NCBI GenBank assembly: GCA_024402695.1 | Contig: JAKSTG010000012.1 | Location: 1-64,000, forward strand | Source of the DNA: Treponema sp. | Lineage (GTDB): Bacteria; Spirochaetota; Spirochaetia; Treponematales; Treponemataceae | Direction: 5' to 3' | Length of the DNA stretch: 64,000 nt | Part shown: piece after piece, positions 34,682 to 43,986 of the stretch | Numbering within the stretch: position 1 is the first letter of the stretch | How the letters are laid out: every line of letters starts with the position of its first letter | The notes under the pieces: generated by a model | Databases searched by the model: none | What the model saw: only the letters and a program-made list of their open reading frames with translations | Told to the model about the DNA's origin: nothing | Made by a program: the position numbers and the translations under genes

Positions 34682-36703
34682 TTAAAATCGTTCGGCTTTA
34701 CCGCTGCTCTTTTTGTAAAGACTTGCGGCGTTGCGGGTACTCTGTGTGTGAGTATTAGGGCGGTTTCCTTTGGCGCGGCCTTCACGGCGGTCACCTTCTT
34801 TGCGACCGTCTTTGCGGTCTTCACGGCGTCCGTCCCTTTCACGGCGGTCACTTCTTTCACCGTCACGACGGCCTTCGCGATCCCGTCTTTTTTCTTCTCC
34901 GCCTTCACGAACTCCTTCAGGTCTGTCACGGAATGCACCGCGGCGGCGAGGACTTCTGTCAGGTTCACCTTTTGTATCAATATGCATGTGAGGCAGGTTC
35001 TTGTTATGTTTTGCCATATCAAGAGCTTTTTTAGCTGATTCTTTTGGCAGGCTTACAAGAGAGAACTCACGGGCCATATCAATGTTGTCTACTTTGTGAT
35101 TTGGAATGTGCAGCAGATTACTGAAGAAGTCTGCAATATCACGAGGTCCCATATGGTCTTTCTTACCAAGAGAAACGAAGATACGTGTAGAATTAGGATC
35201 TGCTTCAAAAGAACGTCCCATTTTCTTAGGATTGCTGATTCTTCCGTAATGTTTTGGAGAAAGTTTTTCCCCGAATTCATCTGCAAGAACGGCAGCAAGA
35301 ACAGCCTTTGCGTCTCCGCCATTGATAAGTTTTTCAGCAAGTTCTGTAAAGAAGGAATCAACTTCTACAGGGCTGTTTTCATTTTCTTCAACCGCATCCA
35401 AAGCTCCCCATACCTTTCTTACCAGTTCATCCACAATTCTTATGCGTTTTGCTTCAAGAACATCGTGAACTGTAGGAACTTCTTCTTCCACCATCTGGCC
35501 TTTACTTGCCTTAGCAACGGCACGCTGCAGGAATGAAAGCTTACGGCGTTCTTCTGGGCGTACAAAAGTAACTGCAATTCCGGAACTTCCGGCGCGTCCT
35601 GTTCGACCGATACGGTGAACATAAGTTGCTCCGTCAAATGGAATTGAATAGTTAACAACGTGGGTAAGCCCCGAAATATCAATACCGCGGGCTGCAACGT
35701 CTGTTGCAACAAGAATACGGGTCTTCTTTGAGCGGAAGCGTTCAAGAACCTTTTCACGCTGATTCTGCATAATGTCCCCATGAAGGGCTGCGGCTTCGTA
35801 ACCGCGAAGGTCCAGGGCACGGGTAACATTGTCGGCATCCATTTTTGTCATAGTGAATACAAGACCGTAGAAGTCCGGTGCCATATCAATAAGGCGTACC
35901 AAGGCTTCTATCTTGTCACTTTCGCGAAGAACCCAGAACTTCTGGTCAATAAGAAGAGGTTCATCAACTACCCCTTCTTCTTCCATGATTTCGTATTCAC
36001 CCATGAATTTCTGGGCAATTTTCAGAATAGGTTCAGGCATTGTAGCACTGAAAAGAAGGATTCTTGCGTCCGGATTTGCCTGTTCAAAGATATGTTCAAT
36101 ATCATCGATAAAGCCCATATCAAGCATTTCATCCCCTTCATCCAGAATAAAGTACTTGATTTTTGAAATATCCAGAGTCTTTCGTTCCAGATGGTCCTGA
36201 ATACGGCCAGGAGTCCCTACTACAATTTCTGCTCCACGTCTCAGGTCCTTAATCTGTCCTGAATAGCTTGCTCCACCGTAAAGAACACAGGTTCTAGGGT
36301 ATCCACCTTCTGTAAAACTCTGCATTTCTGTACATGTCTGCATTGCAAGTTCACGGGTAGGTTCAAGAATCAAAGCCTGAGGATAATCAGATTTTTCACG
36401 AAGCTGCTGAATAATAGGAAGTCCGAAAGCGGCGGTTTTTCCTGTTCCTGTTCTGGCGCGGGCGATTACATTGGAATCTCCGTTCAAAAGACGTGGAATA
36501 GCCAGAACCTGAATTGGACTTGGGTATTCAAAACCTTTGCGGCGGACAGCGGCCAAAGCACGTTCATCAAGGCCCAGATCTTCAAAAGTTACGGGTCCGT
36601 CTGCTTCTGATTCTGAGTCATCACTTAAAGTTACATCATTTTCGATAGGGATAATTTCATCAGAATCAAAAAGGTCTTCATTAGTTTTTTCATCAATTGT
36701 CAT
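34682..36703 (-). CDS. DEAD-box RNA helicase with DbpA-type RNA-binding domain
   Basis: About 673 residues. Motifs in order: Q motif (FEDLGLDERALAAV...YPSPIQ), Walker A ARTGTGKT, VGTPGRI, DEGDEMLD (DEAD-box with Gly for Ala), SAT, and VATDVAARGIDI...HRIGRTGRAG. After the core come a helical linker, a DbpA/CsdA-like RNA-binding domain (TRIFVSLGKKDHMGPRDI...FSLVSLP) and a mixed-charge tail of about 90 residues rich in Arg, Asp, Glu and Gly. Likely roles are ribosome assembly or cold-shock RNA unwinding. The start is uncertain: ATG 36703 gives MTIDEKTNEDLF and has TATACT 8 bp upstream, while an ATG at 36739 is also in frame; neither has a Shine-Dalgarno sequence. Confidence 0.9.
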   Translation of the reverse strand: MTIDEKTNEDLFDSDEIIPIENDVTLSDDSESEADGPVTFEDLGLDERALAAVRRKGFEYPSPIQVLAIPRLLNGDSNVIARARTGTGKTAAFGLPIIQQLREKSDYPQALILEPTRELAMQTCTEMQSFTEGGYPRTCVLYGGASYSGQIKDLRRGAEIVVGTPGRIQDHLERKTLDISKIKYFILDEGDEMLDMGFIDDIEHIFEQANPDARILLFSATMPEPILKIAQKFMGEYEIMEEEGVVDEPLLIDQKFWVLRESDKIEALVRLIDMAPDFYGLVFTMTKMDADNVTRALDLRGYEAAALHGDIMQNQREKVLERFRSKKTRILVATDVAARGIDISGLTHVVNYSIPFDGATYVHRIGRTGRAGSSGIAVTFVRPEERRKLSFLQRAVAKASKGQMVEEEVPTVHDVLEAKRIRIVDELVRKVWGALDAVEENENSPVEVDSFFTELAEKLINGGDAKAVLAAVLADEFGEKLSPKHYGRISNPKKMGRSFEADPNSTRIFVSLGKKDHMGPRDIADFFSNLLHIPNHKVDNIDMAREFSLVSLPKESAKKALDMAKHNKNLPHMHIDTKGEPDRSPRRRGAFRDRPEGVREGGEEKRRDREGRRDGERSDRRERDGRREDRKDGRKEGDRREGRAKGNRPNTHTQSTRNAASLYKKSSGKAERF

Positions 36704-36833
36704 AGGGTGTAAGTATATAGAAGAAAACAAGTAGTGCATAGTATGTTATTTACTATATAAATAATCCTAATCACTTAAGCATTTTTTTCCGTTACTAGTT
36801 AAAAGAAGAAATTTAGGGTAAAATGGATACAGT

Positions 36834-39800
36834 ATGCCAGGCTTAAGTCAGCTCATTCAATTTAATAAAGACATTCTTTCTCTTGGAGATGAAGTACAGC
36901 TCCGTGCCCAGCGCGGGGAAAAGCCTGTCCGCATACCGGTTCCAAAAAACATTGCAGATGTAGACGATTCTGAAGAATTTGTAATGGGAATGCCTGAAAA
37001 TGAGGCAGTTGCCAAGGATACATCTGTAGATGATGACCTTTCTGATCTCCAGTCCCTTACTTCATCAGCTCCTGCAGCAACCTCTACCGTCTCTTCTTCG
37101 GCTGAAGAAGCCTCTACAGGCTTTGAAGTACCTGACATGTCAGCCCTTCTGGCTCCTATGCCTGCTACTGACGCTTTTGGCGAATCAACAGACATGCCTG
37201 ATCTTTCTATGTTCGAAGAACAGCCGGAAGAAGAAGTAATCGAAGAAGAACCTGAAGTAACTTCAATCGCAGACCTGGATCTGGACGCACTTCTTGGAGG
37301 TGCCGGATTTGATGGTTCTTCAGCTCCTACAACAGAAGAAACAACAACATCCTCTGCTTCCGATGACGACCTTGAATTCTATTCAGGCGGCTTTGGAGAC
37401 GACAATTACATACCTCAGAAAAAGAAAAAGCCTGCACCTGTACTCCCTGATCTGGACGCTTCAGAAGAAGTAGAACCTGAATCTTTTGATGAAGGAACCG
37501 GTGGAGCCCTTTCTCTGGAAGAACTGGGACTTGGGGACCTGGATTCAGGCGTTTCTTCAGAACCTGCCGCTTCCCCTTCAGGATTACCAGACAGCATCGA
37601 TGACCTTATGGGAATTGATGATATTGAAACTCTTGATTCCGGAGACGCTTTAAGCCCTGCAGAAGACCTTTCTTTTGATGAACCTGCTTCGGGAACAGAA
37701 ACAGCAGAAACTCTCGATTTTGACCCTAATGTACTTGGCGATATCGAAGAAATATCAGACTTTGAACCGGTTGAGGTTGCCGCAGAAGAACTTGAATCTT
37801 TTGACGACATTCCTGATTTTGAGGAACCGGCCGCCATTACAGAACCAGCTGACCTTTCAGAGCCGTTTGATACAGGAGCCGCAGATTCCGGTATTTCTGA
37901 CGCAATTGAACTTGAACTTGAAGACTTTGATGATATTCCTTCTTTGGAAGACACATCTTTCGATACAGACACAGTAACTTCCGATAATACAGAAACTTCT
38001 GACCTTTCCGCAGAAGCGGCCCTCCTTTCTGGAGACCTTTTTGACGAAAACACCGGCTCTGAAGCTGCAGAAATTGAAGATTTCTCTTCTTCTCCTGAAC
38101 TGAACGAAGGGTTCGGAAGTGATTTTGGTGCCGCAACAGGTCTTGATGACTTTGATCTCGACGGGCTTCCAGACATGGACCAGCCTATGGACTTCTCTTC
38201 GGAAATCCCTGACATGTCTGGTGACTTCGGTTCTGCAGACTTCCCTTCAGAAGAATCTTCTTCTGATTCCGAAATGGAAGAAATGCCTATCGAAAGCTTT
38301 GATATTTCTGAAATGGAAGGAATGGACTTTGACGTTCCTGAAACTGATGCTCAGCTGGACGGTAGTGCCGATTCTGGTTCAGGAGATTTCTCTCTTGACG
38401 GTGATGACGGGGAATTCTCAATTCCTGGATTCTCTGACGTAGAAACAGCAAAAGAAGAAAAACGCGGACCACTCCTTATGACAAAGAGCGGAAGCTCAGA
38501 AAAAGAAGCTGAAGCCCTTCCACCTAACACTCTTTCTGATTCACAGTACAAGGTATTCCTTAAGAACCTTTCGACATATCCTCTCAACGTTCGTCTTGCT
38601 TTCGAAGACCTTATCGTAAAAAATGAGTTCACAGACGAAGCCGAATTCGAAATCGTTGAAAAGATCCTGAACAAAGCCCCTGCCCGCCAGGTTGCTTCCC
38701 TTCTGGAAAAAATGCTGGACATCTCTATTCCGGTTCCACGCAACTATGAACAGAGAACAGCAGAAGAATATGAAGCTTATAAAAAGTCCCTTTCATATCA
38801 GCTTAAAAACAAGATTATTCCGGCTGTGTTCGCAGGATTTGTTCTTGTAATCGTAGGATTCGGACTTTTCAAGTTCACACAGAACTGTATTTACATCCCT
38901 GCAAAAGCAAATCATCTGTACAAACAGGGATACGCAATGCTCCAGGCAGACGAATATCCTCAGTCAGAAATCAAGTTCAACGAAGCCGTTAAATACCGCA
39001 TGAACAAGAAATGGTTCTTCAAGTATGCCCGCGGTTACCGTGAAAGAAAACAGTATTTCAGAGCTGAATGGATGTACCAGAACATTCTGGACTTCTTCCG
39101 CCATGACAAAATGGCTGGTCTTGAGTTCGCAACAATGGAACTGAATGACCTTGCAAACTTCGAAAAAGCAGAAGAAATCTGCCGCCGCCAGATTCTTGAC
39201 TTCCACATCAATGACGCAGACGGAATCCTCCTCCTCGGAGACATTTACCTTGAATGGGGAACAGAAAAAGATCCTGAAAAACTTGAATCAGCCCGCGAAC
39301 AGTACGCAACTCTGATTCAGCTTTATAAATCAAACAAACTTTACGAAGGACGCATGATGCGTTACTTCATCCGCACAGACAATCTTCCTGAAGTTCTTAC
39401 TCTGAAGGCTTATTTCCTTCCAAAAGAAAAGAATCTGCCTCCTGAAGACTGGACTGAACTTTCAGGCTACATGCTTGATAAGCTTTACGGACCACTGGCA
39501 CCAAGCGATGAATACCTCAGAACTTACATCGAAGACGTAAGACTCCTGCTTACCCGTGCCTGCAAAACTGACTATACAAATCCGATTGCCTCTTACAACC
39601 TTTCCCGTTACTTCATCGAAACCGGTGAAAATGACGCCGCAAAGAACACTCTTATCGACACCCTGGATAAATTCAAGGCCGCTTCACAGCTTAAGAGAAG
39701 AGACCTTTACAAATACATTGATACTTACCGCCTTGCCGGTGAAGAATATGCAAAAGCACAGGAATATCTGCGTGCCCAGGAATACTACACAGACGGTATT

Positions 39801-40508
39801 ACCCTTTACACAGCAGAACGGGATGCTTCAGGACTTGAAGGCAACAAGAAAATCGGTCAGCTTTTTGCAGACCAGGCCGACATGGATTACTTCATCACAG
39901 GTGATTATAACAATGCTCTCCAGAACTACATTTCTTCTGTAGAACTTGAAAACGACAATTCATCAATCCGATACAAGATCGGTTACATCCAGTACAAGAA
40001 AAAGAACTACAGCGAAGCTCTTGGTTCCTTCATGAAAGCCGGCGACGGCAACATCAAGGAAATCAACCTGATGCTGGCAATGGGTAACACCCTTACTCTC
40101 CGCGGTGATCATTACGCCGCCCAGGGATATTACGAAGACCTTATTTCTAACCTGGACAAACAGATTGCAGACAAAGGCAAGACACTTACACCTCAGGCTG
40201 TAAGAGAAGACAATGACCTTATTACTACATATCTTTACGCTTCAAACAACTACGGTGTAACTCTTTACCGCCTTGCTTCACGCACCGGTAACAGTTCTTT
40301 CAACGCAGATGCAATCGTTCAGTTCTCACAGTCTGTAAGAGCATGGGATGCCCTTACACGTAACCAGGAAACAATGGTAAGACTTGGCGGTTCTAACCTG
40401 GCAGAAGAAAACATCAAGTACATCACTCATCCTGTTCCAGACTTTGAACCTGCAATCTATACTGAAATCCCGAGAACAATTCTGAACAATGAGAAAATAT
40501 CGTACTAA
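36834..40508 (+). CDS. flcA: FlcA-like periplasmic flagellar collar TPR protein
   Basis: A 1224-residue protein in three parts. Residues 1-50 form a conserved head (MPGLSQLIQFNKDI...KPVRIPVPKNIADVDDSEEF). About 60-540 is a very acidic Asp/Glu/Ser/Pro-rich low-complexity stretch. After about 570 comes a folded domain, one membrane helix (about 661-681), and a long TPR-type helical repeat domain to the end. This head plus TM plus TPR layout matches, as I recall, spirochaete FlcA (BB0326 in Borrelia), which builds the collar around the periplasmic flagellar motor. No sigma70 promoter with good boxes is evident; TAAAAT lies 9 bp before the ATG. Identification is from memory of the head sequence. 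Confidence 0.65.
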   Translation: MPGLSQLIQFNKDILSLGDEVQLRAQRGEKPVRIPVPKNIADVDDSEEFVMGMPENEAVAKDTSVDDDLSDLQSLTSSAPAATSTVSSSAEEASTGFEVPDMSALLAPMPATDAFGESTDMPDLSMFEEQPEEEVIEEEPEVTSIADLDLDALLGGAGFDGSSAPTTEETTTSSASDDDLEFYSGGFGDDNYIPQKKKKPAPVLPDLDASEEVEPESFDEGTGGALSLEELGLGDLDSGVSSEPAASPSGLPDSIDDLMGIDDIETLDSGDALSPAEDLSFDEPASGTETAETLDFDPNVLGDIEEISDFEPVEVAAEELESFDDIPDFEEPAAITEPADLSEPFDTGAADSGISDAIELELEDFDDIPSLEDTSFDTDTVTSDNTETSDLSAEAALLSGDLFDENTGSEAAEIEDFSSSPELNEGFGSDFGAATGLDDFDLDGLPDMDQPMDFSSEIPDMSGDFGSADFPSEESSSDSEMEEMPIESFDISEMEGMDFDVPETDAQLDGSADSGSGDFSLDGDDGEFSIPGFSDVETAKEEKRGPLLMTKSGSSEKEAEALPPNTLSDSQYKVFLKNLSTYPLNVRLAFEDLIVKNEFTDEAEFEIVEKILNKAPARQVASLLEKMLDISIPVPRNYEQRTAEEYEAYKKSLSYQLKNKIIPAVFAGFVLVIVGFGLFKFTQNCIYIPAKANHLYKQGYAMLQADEYPQSEIKFNEAVKYRMNKKWFFKYARGYRERKQYFRAEWMYQNILDFFRHDKMAGLEFATMELNDLANFEKAEEICRRQILDFHINDADGILLLGDIYLEWGTEKDPEKLESAREQYATLIQLYKSNKLYEGRMMRYFIRTDNLPEVLTLKAYFLPKEKNLPPEDWTELSGYMLDKLYGPLAPSDEYLRTYIEDVRLLLTRACKTDYTNPIASYNLSRYFIETGENDAAKNTLIDTLDKFKAASQLKRRDLYKYIDTYRLAGEEYAKAQEYLRAQEYYTDGITLYTAERDASGLEGNKKIGQLFADQADMDYFITGDYNNALQNYISSVELENDNSSIRYKIGYIQYKKKNYSEALGSFMKAGDGNIKEINLMLAMGNTLTLRGDHYAAQGYYEDLISNLDKQIADKGKTLTPQAVREDNDLITTYLYASNNYGVTLYRLASRTGNSSFNADAIVQFSQSVRAWDALTRNQETMVRLGGSNLAEENIKYITHPVPDFEPAIYTEIPRTILNNEKISY

Positions 40509-41100
40509 ACTTCTCTTAAAAGAACTTTTCAGAAAATCAATTCACTTATGTGCCGCCCTGGTTCCTTCCTTGCTGGACCGGTGGTTCATATTAACAATCA
40601 TCCTTCTTTTTCTTGCCCTTGCAGCTTATTCAATCTGCGAGTTTTTCCGTCTTAAAGGAATCAAGATTCCACTTGTTTCTAAAATAACAGAAATTGCAGC
40701 AAGACAACGGGATGAAGACAAATTTGTTCTGGGGCCGGTAACTCTTGTTCTGGGAATCATTCTTGCAGCCTTTTCAATCAGCAATCCGGAAGCCAGAAGA
40801 ATCGGAATCTACGCTTTGGCCTTTGGTGATGGACTTGCAAGTTTGTGCGGAAAGTTTTTCGGAAGAGTTCACATACCGGGAACAAAAGGAAAAACCGTTG
40901 CGGGAAGTCTTGCCTGCTGGACTGCAGTTTTCATCTCTACTTTCCACGTAATGCCTTTGGCTCCCCTTGCCTTTGCAACCGCCACAGCTGCAATGATCAT
41001 TGAACTTCTTCCACTTGCAGATATGGACAACATAATTATCCCGCCGCTAATCGGATGGTTTTCGATTTTTTTCTGCCTGTTTGTGATGATAGGATTCTAA
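40489..41100 (+). CDS. SEC59/DGK1/VTE5-type CTP-dependent lipid kinase
   Basis: A 203-residue integral membrane protein with about six hydrophobic segments. The signature is the ALAFGDGLASLCGKFFGRVHIPG region and the following PGTKGKTVAGSLA, typical of the dolichol kinase/phytol kinase/CTP-dependent diacylglycerol kinase group related to phosphatidate cytidylyltransferase. The substrate in bacteria is not known. It overlaps the end of the flcA-like gene by 20 bp, so the two are translated from one message. Confidence 0.8.
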   Translation: MRKYRTKLLLKELFRKSIHLCAALVPSLLDRWFILTIILLFLALAAYSICEFFRLKGIKIPLVSKITEIAARQRDEDKFVLGPVTLVLGIILAAFSISNPEARRIGIYALAFGDGLASLCGKFFGRVHIPGTKGKTVAGSLACWTAVFISTFHVMPLAPLAFATATAAMIIELLPLADMDNIIIPPLIGWFSIFFCLFVMIGF

Positions 41101-41107
41101 GGTCTGA

Positions 41108-41917
41108 TTAAGAATAAAGATTTCTGTCGTGAAGATCTTTCAGATAAAAAATAGTCCCCAGAATCAGGAAAACCGCACTCAAAACACATACCGGGAAGAA
41201 AAGACTGTTTATGGCAAGAACATAACCGGCAATAATAAAAGCCATTCCAAGTGTCGTTTTCTGGGAATTACTTTCCATAAGATTCAGGATAAACAAAGAA
41301 ATCACTGAAAGAATGTCTATAAGTGCTTCAAATGCAACAATAATACTGTCAAAACCAGCGTGAACACGGAAATCTCTTTCGATAACCCCTGTATTTAATG
41401 GAAGAATCATTGCGATTACCATTGAAACAATGATAATAAGAAGCATGTTTCTTTCGATATGCTGTTTCTGACTTGGACCCGAAAGAATTGCCGCAGAAAG
41501 CAAAGAAAGAGGTGCAAGAATACGGGCAAAAATAGAAAAGTTACCAATAAAAATCAGAAGTTCCGAAAAAGTATTCTGAACTGAAAGCATAGGAATATAG
41601 AAACGGGAAGATTCTGCAAGAAGAGCAATCAGGAAACAGAAAAAGAAAGATATTTCAGAACACTGGGTTTTAGCAAAGGCATTTGTCATTGCCCTTGAAA
41701 CTCCCACTACATAAAGATTCAAAAAAAGAAGCCCAAAGATTACTGCCATTGGCTGATAAACTACAAGAAGGCTTTTTACCAAAGAACCAGATGAAAAATC
41801 CAGATGCCAGGGATCATTGATCATGGTCAAAACAAAAAACAGCAGATTTCCAAGGAAAATCACCAGAGATACAATAAAAAGGGTAAAATTCAGTCTGTTT
41901 CTTGTTTTTAGCGTCAT
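41108..41917 (-). CDS. multi-pass membrane protein of unknown function
   Basis: A 269-residue protein with about seven hydrophobic helices, beginning MTLKTRNRLNFTLFIVSLVIFLG-type. The frame is open upstream to 42151, but that part overlaps the divergent secreted-protein gene and is not hydrophobic, so I take ATG 41917. No family recognised. It converges on the lipid kinase gene (7 bp) and is divergent from the 42.0-kb gene. Confidence 0.65.
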   Translation of the reverse strand: MTLKTRNRLNFTLFIVSLVIFLGNLLFFVLTMINDPWHLDFSSGSLVKSLLVVYQPMAVIFGLLFLNLYVVGVSRAMTNAFAKTQCSEISFFFCFLIALLAESSRFYIPMLSVQNTFSELLIFIGNFSIFARILAPLSLLSAAILSGPSQKQHIERNMLLIIIVSMVIAMILPLNTGVIERDFRVHAGFDSIIVAFEALIDILSVISLFILNLMESNSQKTTLGMAFIIAGYVLAINSLFFPVCVLSAVFLILGTIFYLKDLHDRNLYS

Positions 41918-42008
41918 AACAAAATAATAAAGTGATTGGAAATAATAGTAAAGACTGGAACATAAATGCCGATTATAGAGGTAAGATATATCTTTTTTGG
42001 GGGAAAAA

Positions 42009-42725
42009 ATGAAAAAGATTCTTTCTACAGTAATCTCTATGTGTATGCTTACAGCCGCTTTATTTGCCGGCGATGTTGCAACTTTTGTAGAAGGCGGATG
42101 GTCTTCAGACGGAGAAATTTTTGTATTCGGACAGTACGGTAAGACAGACAAATCTTTCCAGGGTTGGGCTGAACTTATCGAAGTAGATATTGCAAAAAAT
42201 GACTATGCTAAAAACGGTTATTTTTCAATCAAACCATCTGCAGTAACTGCAGGTAAAAACGGTCGCGAGGTTTACGAATCTCTTGAAGCAAAAAGCTTCT
42301 TCAGCACAAAACCACTGAACCTTAAGAAAACTGAACCTGACCAGATTCTTTACCTTTGTGAAGATCCATCAAAAAAAGGTCTTGATGTAATCACCTTCAA
42401 AGACTTCCTTGGTTCTTCAATTGATAACCCAACTTCTTTCACAGTAACAATGAATCCTACTGTAACTGGAACCGGAGCAAACGCAAAATCATCTTTCTAC
42501 ATTCTTATTGAAAAGAAAGACGCAAGCGGTAAAGTAATTGCAAGCCAGAAAGTCGGAAATCCTGACATTTCACGCAAAGGAATTACTAACTACAAAATCG
42601 AACAGATTCTTTCAGACAAAACAGGTAAAAAAATGATTTTCGTAGTTGAAAAAACTATGGAAGACAAAACAGGTTTGAACGTACGCTACATGGTTGAAGC
42701 CTGTGTTCTGAACAGCAATTTCTAA
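42009..42725 (+). CDS. secreted treponemal protein, probably DUF2259 family
   Basis: A 238-residue protein with a cleavable signal peptide (MKKILSTVISMCMLTAALFAG). The mature part starts DVATFVEGGWSSDGEIFVFGQYG, which resembles the predicted secreted DUF2259 proteins found in spirochaetes, as I recall. A GGGGG run just upstream of ATG 42009 serves as ribosome site; the frame extends four codons further without one. Function unknown. It is followed by a strong terminator, so it is a single-gene unit. Confidence 0.75.
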   Translation: MKKILSTVISMCMLTAALFAGDVATFVEGGWSSDGEIFVFGQYGKTDKSFQGWAELIEVDIAKNDYAKNGYFSIKPSAVTAGKNGREVYESLEAKSFFSTKPLNLKKTEPDQILYLCEDPSKKGLDVITFKDFLGSSIDNPTSFTVTMNPTVTGTGANAKSSFYILIEKKDASGKVIASQKVGNPDISRKGITNYKIEQILSDKTGKKMIFVVEKTMEDKTGLNVRYMVEACVLNSNF

Positions 42726-42750
42726 TAAATTAAAATATACTCCTTTTATC

Positions 42751-42780
42751 AGGCCGGTGATTTTCACCGGTCTTTTTTTT
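42751..42780 (+). terminator. strong intrinsic terminator after the DUF2259-like gene
   Basis: A 10-bp stem with one G.T pair (42751-42760 with 42764-42773) and a three-base T loop is followed by an uninterrupted T-run to 42780. Confidence 0.9.
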
Positions 42781-42840
42781 GTCTTTTTCCTTTTTTGTAA
42801 AAACAAACAAATACTTATGGTAAATACATAAGGAGTAAAA

Positions 42841-43929
42841 ATGAAAATCTTTCAAAAACTTAAACGCCCCCTGATCATTATTTCTGAAACAATAATGCTT
42901 ACAGGATTCATGCTTCTTTCTGTTTTCCCCCTATCCTGCAGAGTATCCGTTTCAGGTCTTGAAATAATCGGAACTGATGTAAAGATGCCAGTTCTGGAAA
43001 CCTTCAAAGTTCTGGATTCAAGTCATCTTTCCATCAGTTTTTCAGAAGAGGTAAACCTTCTTTCTGGAGGTGTTTCCAGTAATCCCCTTCAGAACATTAA
43101 AGAAGATCATATTGATGTTTCTTATGAACTTTCCCAGGACAAGAAAACTGTCCTTGTGATTTTTGACAAAACCACAGAAACCGGAAGAGATTACATCTTT
43201 ACAGGCGAAGTTGAAAACAAAACCGGCTCCACCCTGACCTTTTCTTACGGGTTCACGGGTTTCAATGACCGGGTACCTGCCCTGCTCCTTACAGAAATTG
43301 CAGACGGAACCTGGAGCCGTAAAGGAAAACCTACACTCTACGAATTCATAGAATTCTATGCCCTTTCTTCCGGAAACCTTGCAGGGCTCAGAGTTGTATC
43401 AGTAACTGACGGCCAGGAAGCAGCTTTCTGTTTTCCTGATTTTGAAATTACCAAGGGAGACTACATTACCGTACATTACAGAAACAACAGCACAGAGGCT
43501 GAACTCTGCATTTCCGAAACGGGAGGAGACAGATCCGCCTGTACCGCTTTATGGAGTTCGCCGGATGCCTGGGATTTTTATGCCGACAGAACAGAAGCGG
43601 TTTTTGGAGCAACACAGGATGTAGTCTATCTTGAAAACACCGGGGATAATTCAATTCTTCAGGCAGTTGTTTACACACAAAAAGACAAAAATGAATGGAC
43701 TAAAGATTTATATTCAGAAGCGGCTGAACTTTGTGTTCAATCTAATACCTGGGGACCTGACAGCACAATAGAAAATGCAGTACATTTCCAGACTTCCGCA
43801 ACCCTTCAGCGTACAAATAAAGAAGATCTTATAAAGGCCTTTGAAAATGGAGAACTTGAATACCCGTTCCCTTCCAAGGCTGATGAGTGGATTCGTGTTT
43901 CACAAAGCTTACTGACACCTGGAAAATAG
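42841..43929 (+). CDS. lipoprotein with lamin-tail-like domain
   Basis: A 362-residue protein with a long signal segment and lipobox PLSC (Cys about residue 33). Residues 45-140 look like an Ig-type beta domain (LETFKVLDSSHLSISFSEEV...TGRDYIFTGEV, as in cadherin-like or SwmB repeats). From about 150, LLLTEIADGTWSRKG...YEFIEFYALSSGNLAGL resembles the start of lamin-tail domains found on bacterial surface proteins. No enzyme motif. AAGGAG lies before the ATG. Probably a surface or periplasmic binding lipoprotein; moderate certainty. Confidence 0.65.
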   Translation: MKIFQKLKRPLIIISETIMLTGFMLLSVFPLSCRVSVSGLEIIGTDVKMPVLETFKVLDSSHLSISFSEEVNLLSGGVSSNPLQNIKEDHIDVSYELSQDKKTVLVIFDKTTETGRDYIFTGEVENKTGSTLTFSYGFTGFNDRVPALLLTEIADGTWSRKGKPTLYEFIEFYALSSGNLAGLRVVSVTDGQEAAFCFPDFEITKGDYITVHYRNNSTEAELCISETGGDRSACTALWSSPDAWDFYADRTEAVFGATQDVVYLENTGDNSILQAVVYTQKDKNEWTKDLYSEAAELCVQSNTWGPDSTIENAVHFQTSATLQRTNKEDLIKAFENGELEYPFPSKADEWIRVSQSLLTPGK

Positions 43930-43951
43930 TTCTTTACTTTTCATCCCTACT

Positions 43952-43980
43952 ATGACTTTTTTCAAATACTTTGTTAGAAT
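43952..43980 (+). promoter_or_regulatory. promoter giving a leaderless mRNA for the U32 gene
   Basis: ATGACT (43952-43957) and TAGAAT (43975-43980) are 17 bp apart and the ATG at 43987 follows the -10 after six bases. There is no Shine-Dalgarno sequence. Confidence 0.4.
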
Positions 43981-43986
43981 AAAGCC

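Noticed and set aside
36794..36801. ACTAGT near the flcA-like promoter as a further uronate-type operator
   Set aside because: Only the hexamer core and a flanking T match; the 17-bp context seen at uxuB and uxuA is absent.
37415..38215. 266-codon Ser-rich minus-strand open frame within the FlcA-like gene
   Set aside because: It mirrors the Asp/Glu/Ser-rich codons of the acidic region (GAA/TCT read backwards) and has no independent features.
36834..38460. possible tandem DNA repeats in the acidic region of the FlcA-like gene
   Set aside because: The composition is biased and phrases like FDDIP and DLSDL recur, but I see no regular period or near-identical DNA units.
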